Assembly (NCBI GenBank): GCA_000320605.2
Contig: KB445803.1
Location: 578,714-642,713 of the forward strand
Length of the DNA stretch: 64,000 bases
From: Gelatoporia subvermispora B
Taxonomy: Eukaryota; Basidiomycota; Agaricomycetes; Polyporales; Gelatoporiaceae
Direction of reading: 5' to 3'
Shown here: piece after piece, positions 58,786 to 64,000 of the stretch
How the letters are laid out: each line of letters opens with the position of its first letter
How positions within the stretch are numbered: the stretch's first letter is position 1
The notes under the pieces: generated by a model
The model's database searches: none
The model's input: only the letters and a program-made list of their open reading frames with translations
Told to the model about the DNA's origin: nothing
Program-made: the position numbers and the translations under genes

Positions 58786-60087
58786 ATGTCGCTCGCATCC
58801 TCGGGCGCGCGTGCCTTCGCACACAGGCAGGTGTTCCGCTTCATTCCAGGCGGCGGCACCTCGCCTGGCCATACATCTCGCTCAATTCTCACAGGCTATC
58901 CCGCGACCCTCGTCCGAATGCCCTCTCAAATGGCAGGAGGGCTGAAGCGATGTTCAAGCAGACTCGTAACTTGCTCCGCGTTTTGTAGTTCATTCAACTA
59001 CTCCCGGCACGCGTACTCAGCGTCCGGTGAGCGTGCCAGCTGCAGCTGCATTCGGCGCCCACACGCCCGCGCACAATGCACCAGCAGCTGTCGCTCCTTG
59101 CGCTTCATGTCCTTACACGACCTCTCGATGCGCCCCACCTCCCGCGACCACCTGACATCCCTTGAAGCACGACACAGGTCGGCCTTGGTCTCGCGCGCGC
59201 AACTTCTCCGTGACGCGGCCGATCTTCCAGAATCTTATCGAGAACGTCCCGATCACTGGCCGTGCCTTCTGGGAGGGTGACTGGGACGTAGATATACCAC
59301 TACTTCCCTGCGGCGGTACTCCCGGCGGTCGTTACCTACTCATCCCGTTCGCGCCCACACCGACCTCGCGGTACCCTCTCGCCATCTGGACCATCAACCT
59401 CTACTTCACGGCCTCTCTTGCCGTATGCATTACTTGCCGCAATTCACTCCGATCATATTGTGCATTCCGTGCGGGGGTCATCGCTCTTCGCCCCGTTCGG
59501 TGCAGCATATGTGTTCGAGCAGCCCGGCGTGCACTGCGAGGCGCGTGGTGATCCAAGCGGGCTTGGTGCGTTGCTCGACGTCACCTTGAGGGATGGGACG
59601 AAAAACGTGTGCGCAGTGTCCTGGGCGAGGCCGGCAGCGGATGGTGTGTGATGGAGGAGATATGGCATGGCCAGGAGGCCGCCGAGCGGCAGCGGATGGA
59701 CGATGAGTTGGAGAACATGAGAGCGCAGCGCGGCTACGCCCTTTACGTCTACCTGCGAGAGCCTCGTACATGGCGAGGATGTCGAGATCGACCCTGCGCA
59801 GTCGTCATGCTACCCATGGTGAACTTCTCCGCGTCGCTGCCCGCTTCGCCATCTGCCTGGCCGACGCCCACATCGCCCGAGCGCTCTGTGCTCTCTTCGG
59901 AGCCCTGGTCGAGCGTACCATCGAGTGTGTCGCTTACACTGTCAGGCATCGAGTTCCACGATGTGTGGGCGTCTCAAGTGAGTGGCGGGCACGAGGGCCA
60001 CCACGGAACTCGATGTCTGACATCCCCAGTGATCCCAGCTCGTCTGCTTATGGGTCCTGGGAATCAGTGATGAGCGAGGACTTCTGA
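58786..60087 (+). pseudogene. Decayed copy of the gene at 49028-50572
   Basis: It starts MSLASSGARAFAHRQV and can be followed to GSWESVMSEDF at about 60087, as in the intact copy. The coding frame changes several times: after SRSILTG near 58905, again near 58985 with an in-frame TAG, in the AHNAPAAV part, and around 59290 where the whole coiled-coil region (about 120 codons) is missing between WEGDWDV and LPCGGTPGG. Further shifts occur near 59460, 59590 and 59730. The DNA is still clearly alike over the whole length, so loss of function is not ancient. Confidence 0.9.
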
Positions 60088-60479
60088 CTGCGCAGTTAAT
60101 CTAGCTAGGGGAGTTGGTTCGGGCTTCATAGTTCTCGGAGAGAAGGAGGGGAGAGATTACATGTTTTTAAATCGTGCGATGATTTCTGATTCTTGATTAA
60201 TGTTCTGTCAACGACGTTACACTCTTTACTGTGCATCTCTGTGTATGTACTTGATATAATCAGATTATATACCCACATATTCTGAGATCCGCAGGATGTA
60301 GGGCCGACATGTTTTCCGCACGCGATGCAAGCCCTTGAGTAGTCGGCAGGTCAAAGCCCAGCCTACAGCGATGTTGTGCGATTGAAGACGCAACTCCCTG
60401 TGATTTTGCGTGTTGCTGATCCAGCCTTGTGTTGTGCAGTGGAGCTGCAAACAAGAGGTGTTATGATGCCGATATCCAC

Positions 60480-60680
60480 CTTATTCGGATCTTCGGTTCT
60501 CTTCCTGGAGCCCTGTCCCAGCGTACCATTGAGCGCGTCGCTTCCGCTGTGCGATGAGCCTATCAATGAATGGGTGTGTCGGGGGACTTGTGATTGACAA
60601 TTCTAGTGCTCCCGGCTTGTCTGATACAGGTCTCAGCAAGCAAGTTCATATGAGGACTTCTCGCCTACAGACCTAAAAGG
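60480..60680 (+). pseudogene. Third fragment of the same gene: C-terminal part only
   Basis: The stretch reads SSVLFLEPCPSVPLSASLPL against SSEPWSSTPSSVSLPLSG in the intact gene, and GAGGACTTCTCGCC near 60653 matches the end of the gene. Stops interrupt it. It lies 400 bases after the decayed copy, so it is a remnant of another duplication round. Confidence 0.6.
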
Positions 60681-60723
60681 TACGACCTCCATATGCTCCA
60701 CAGGAATTGGACGTCCCCGTCTA

Positions 60724-61535
60724 TTACTCTTCAAGGTCTTCCTCGCGATATATGATCTGTTCTGGCTGTTGGGTGCCTCTTACTTGCCTGCCCTGCTGTC
60801 TCTGCACCGTACTCGCGAAAGCAAAGTTCCCGCCCGCGGCACTCGCCGTCGCATGTGTCTGTGCACCCCTCTTCGCCCTAGTCGGCCGCGTCTCATCCAC
60901 GCCGTCCCCGATGGTGATGACCACGAGCAGGGACGACTTCCCGCGCGAGCGGTACTCGATGTCCTCGTCCTCGTCCTCTGGCACGAGCTCATCCTGCACG
61001 TGGACCGTGCCCGTGAAGTACTCCGTGCGGAGCTCGTCCGCGCCGAAGGGGAGTGTCGCGGGAATGGACACCGCGAGGCGTACGAGGTGCGGGATTGCGG
61101 CGCCCAGAGCGCTAAGGTGTAGCGTCTTATACCTGCCCCGGCGTGTTAGCATCCACCGGAAGCAGTGAGAACGCGGTGGAATGGGCCGACGCACCCGTCC
61201 TTCATGACTACGTCCTTGCACCGCCGAAGATACGCGCCAAGATTTGTCTTACGCGTGATACAGATGTAATTTTTCCCCTCAGAGTGCGCCGAGCGCGGAC
61301 CTGTGGCTGAGACGGAGGCGGGCACGGAGGGCCATGGGCGTGGTGGCACGAGCTTGCGAACTTTGTGCTGAGATGTTGCGTTCTGGGTGAGATCAACATC
61401 CATGCTGTCCTTGAGGTGATCTGCAGCTCTGCCCTTTCCCTTCCGTTGCTTAGCAGCAGATTTCTGAGTGGAAGCCGAGTTTACGGAGCTGTTTCCCGAA
61501 GTCTGAGATACTTTCTGAGATACTTGCATCATCAT
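60724..61535 (-). CDS. POP7: RNase P/MRP subunit POP7 (Rpp20, Alba-like)
   Basis: Two exons, 61535-61195 and 61132-60724, joined by a 62-nt intron, encode 249 residues. The ATG at 61535 is the first of three consecutive ATGs; the N-terminal 75 residues are Ser/Gln/Lys-rich and likely disordered. The Alba-type core spans the splice: NYICITRKTNLGAYLRRCKD, then YKTLHLSALGAAIPHLVRLA and LVVITIGDG; it has the beta-alpha-beta order of the family. POP7 pairs with POP6 and binds the P3 arm of RNase P and MRP RNA in the nucleus. The acidic EDEDEDIE insert and the Gln-rich tail are lineage-specific. It is divergent from eRF1. Confidence 0.9.
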
Positions 61536-61896
61536 GTGTAGAAGACTACAGAATTGTGACAAATTTGTCACAGCTCCGCCCTAGTATTGCAAATGACGAA
61601 GCTGGAGTCGGAGTAGGCGAGTTCGAGGTAACACAACTGTCTGCGCGTTTGCACAAGGACTGCTCGCGAGACGCGTAAATAGACGCCTATGTTTAGCTCT
61701 CGCGGAATAATTCCGGACCTATAAGTCTGACGTAAGTGCACCGCCAAAACACTTAGCGCCGGATAAGTCCTGTGAAATTTTGGACAGATTCCGGAAGGGC
61801 GTGCAGCGCATCTCTTCCCTCCCTCCTCACCCTCCTCTCGGCCCCTGCGTTTCGTTCAAACTTACATCCTAGAGCGAGGACAAGCTCACCGCCAAA
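61536..61896. promoter_or_regulatory. Divergent promoter of POP7 and eRF1
   Basis: 361 bases separate the start codons. The eRF1 side has a CT-rich stretch (CCTCCCTCCTCACCCTCCTC, 61819-61838) 60-80 bases before its ATG. No TATA box is evident. Confidence 0.5.
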
Positions 61897-63424
61897 ATGA
61901 GTCAGGATCCGGCTGAGCAGAACATCCAGATGTGGAAGGTCAAGAAGCTCATCAAGAGCCTTGACGCTGCCAGAGGGTGCGTAGATTTTTGGGCGATGGC
62001 TGCGAGTAGAGCTCATCAGAGCATACAGTGCTGGTACTTCCATGATCAGTCTGATTATACCGCCAAAGGTGCGTGCGATGGTGCTGGATTCGTGACCGAT
62101 CTGCTGACACTAACATATCAGGATCAAATCTCTCGTGTCTCGGCCATGCTGACGCAAGAATACGGTACGGCGTCGAACATCAAGTCCCGTGTTAACCGTC
62201 TGTCTGTACTGGCGGCCATTACCAGTACCCAGCAGCGGTTGAAGCTGTACAACCGTGTGCCTCCGAACGGCCTCGTGCTTTTCGTCGGCACTATCCTCAC
62301 CGACGAGGGCAAGGAAAAGAAGGTGTCTTTTGATTTCGAGCCGCACAAGCCCATCAACACGTATGTTGTATATCCCTAAGATCATACCACTGTTCGCTGA
62401 ATCGTGTGCTGCAGCTCCCTATACCTCTGCGACAACAAGTTCCACACCGAGGCGCTCCAAGAGCTGCTCGAGTCAGATTCCAAGTTCGGTTTTATCGTTA
62501 TGGACGGTAACGGCACGCTCTTCGGTACCGTCGCCGGCAACACGCGCGAGGTGATCCACAAGTTCACCGTCGACCTGCCGAAGAAGCACGGCCGTGGTGG
62601 TCAGTCCGCTTTGCGTTTCGCGCGTCTGCGTGACGAGAAACGTCACAATTACGTGCGCAAGGTCGCCGAGCTGGCGGTGCAGCACTACATCACGAACGAC
62701 AAGGTCAACGTGACTGGTCTCGTCCTGGCCGGTAGCGCGGACTTCAAGACGGAACTGAGTCAGAGTGATATGTTCGACCCGCGGTTGGTCGCGAAGATCA
62801 TCAAGGTTGTTGATGTCAGTTACGGTGGTGAGAACGGCTTCAATCAGGCGCGTGCAAGCTTCATATATCGAATCGTACATTATCTGACCCCATACACAGG
62901 CCATTGAACTTGCCGCCGAGTCGTTGGCGAACGTCAAATTCGTGCAAGAGAAGAAGCTCATTCAGAAGTACTTCGACGAGATCAGCCAGGACACCGGCAA
63001 GTACTGCTTCGGTATCGAGGACACGCTCAAGGCGCTCGAGCTCGGTGCAGTCGAGACACTCATCGTCTGGGAGAACCTCGATATCACGCGCTATGCCCTC
63101 CGCAACGCTGCAGGTGAAGAGATTATCGTGCACGTGAACAAGGAGCAGGAGAAGGACCGCGAGAAGTTCCTCGACAAGTCGACGGGTCTGGAGATGGAGC
63201 AGGCGACCGAGCCGCAGTCGCTGCTCGAGTGGTTCGCGGATAAGTACAGGGAATTCGGCGCGAATCTCGAGTTCGTGACCAACCGCTCGCAGGAGGGCGC
63301 GCAGTTCGTGAAGGGCTTTGGTGGAATTGGCGGCCTGCTTCGCTACAAGGTCGACTTCACGAACCTGGCCAGCGTCGACGATGAGGGCGAAGACGAGTTC
63401 CTCAGCGACGATGACGATATCTGA
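61897..63424 (+). CDS. sup45: Eukaryotic translation termination factor eRF1 (Sup45)
   Basis: Exons 61897-61976, 62029-62068, 62122-62360, 62415-62847 and 62900-63424 give 438 residues, the usual length. Stop-codon recognition motifs are present: [18 protein letters not shown] and the YLCDNKF segment. The GGQ motif ([10 protein letters not shown]) for peptidyl-tRNA hydrolysis is intact in domain 2, and [18 protein letters not shown] marks domain 3, which binds eRF3. The tail is acidic (FLSDDDDI). Intron 4 (62848-62899) begins GCGCGT instead of GT; the conserved [10 protein letters not shown] is restored only with this donor, so this is a GC..AG intron. Confidence 0.98.
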
Positions 63425-64000
63425 CTTACGTGGTGGCTCCGCAAGGGAGCCTCTTCTGACAAGGGCACGTCAGGAGGGGCGGAGGGCAGGGTGTGTATGG
63501 GAGAGGGCCTGTGCGATGACGGGGCGGCGCGTGTGGGGATGCAGCGTTCGGAGGATACGCAGACAAGTAAAGATATCGATGGGCGAGGAGAAAGGATGAG
63601 CGAGGGAAGCTGTTTGCCGGTTGGAGAAGGTGCCAACTTGGGAGGAGATGGCTATCGTGTGCTTGGTCACGCCGAATCTGTTAGACAGCATGCCAAAGTG
63701 CTACCGCGGTATGGGTGTCAAAAACGTTCAAATAGATCCAGCTTTTATTGAAGGTGAGTACCGTCCTTCATTCGCATCGGGATATCCGGCTCACGACGTC
63801 GCAGACTTTGCAGCCGTCGTCGTCGTGTACGAGCCATCATCTAATGTGGCAAAGATGTTTCGCTATCGCCGCTATCATATTCGAGCTTCTGTATCACCCG
63901 GATATCCCGCCATGTTGGCATCAACTTGAATCATTGGCTTGTACCACCTGACTGCTTCGAGCAATGGAGAGCTATTTTTCACTTTTGAGCTGCGTGGAGC
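63425..64000. other. eRF1 3' side and unassigned sequence
   Basis: After the eRF1 stop there are GA-rich bases typical of a 3' UTR. The frame 63621-63929 is open for about 100 codons but shows no known domain; it may be the start of a gene cut by the window edge. Confidence 0.4.

Overview
The window is fungal nuclear DNA, most likely from an Agaricomycete (polypore-like basidiomycete). The genes are GC-rich and are split by many 44-90 nt introns with GT..AG ends. The recognisable proteins form a typical basidiomycete set: Rab11, Cdc42, SF3B4, eRF1, EMC4, POP7, a fungal Dicer, a DUF6533-type membrane family and the expanded agaricomycete kinase-like family. I worked out gene models by hand, joining exons so that reading phase is kept and the protein matches its family. 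Coordinates of a gene span start to stop; exons are listed in the entries.

Layout. 0-6.1 kb: the possible end of a truncated gene, a five-exon ricin-B-type lectin gene (-) and a single-pass membrane protein gene (-). 6.1-13.8 kb: no gene found; it holds two diverged copies of a ~0.9 kb sequence, a 0.8 kb non-autonomous DNA transposon with target-site duplication, a long hairpin and other palindromes. 13.8-22.9 kb: a compact gene block with an unknown protein, a multi-pass membrane protein, L-rhamnose mutarotase, Rab11 (with a 5-nt micro-exon), a senescence/spartin-domain protein and EMC4. 22.9-30.3 kb: AT-richer, decayed DNA with remnants of DUF6533 membrane-protein genes and a small foldback element. 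30.3-43.5 kb: second gene block with Cdc42, a tiny secreted protein, SF3B4, an AhpD/CMD-like protein, a complete Dicer and a phosducin-like protein that shares a short divergent promoter with Dicer.

43.8-60.7 kb is a duplicated, turning-over region. A unit made of a kinase-like gene (-) followed by a basidiomycete-specific gene (+) occurs twice. In the left unit the kinase is broken by a 41-bp deletion and the partner gene is intact; in the right unit the kinase is intact and the partner gene is a pseudogene. A 1.28-kb transposon explains almost exactly the difference in spacing. Further fragments of both genes lie nearby. 60.7-63.4 kb: POP7 and eRF1, divergent; the last eRF1 intron appears to start with GC instead of GT.

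No tRNA, rRNA or CRISPR array was recognised. The housekeeping genes act in vesicle traffic (Rab11), polarity (Cdc42), ER membrane insertion (EMC4), splicing (SF3B4), RNase P/MRP (POP7), translation termination (eRF1), chaperonin-assisted folding (phosducin-like) and RNA silencing (Dicer); apart from the divergent promoters there is no sign that they form a pathway cluster.
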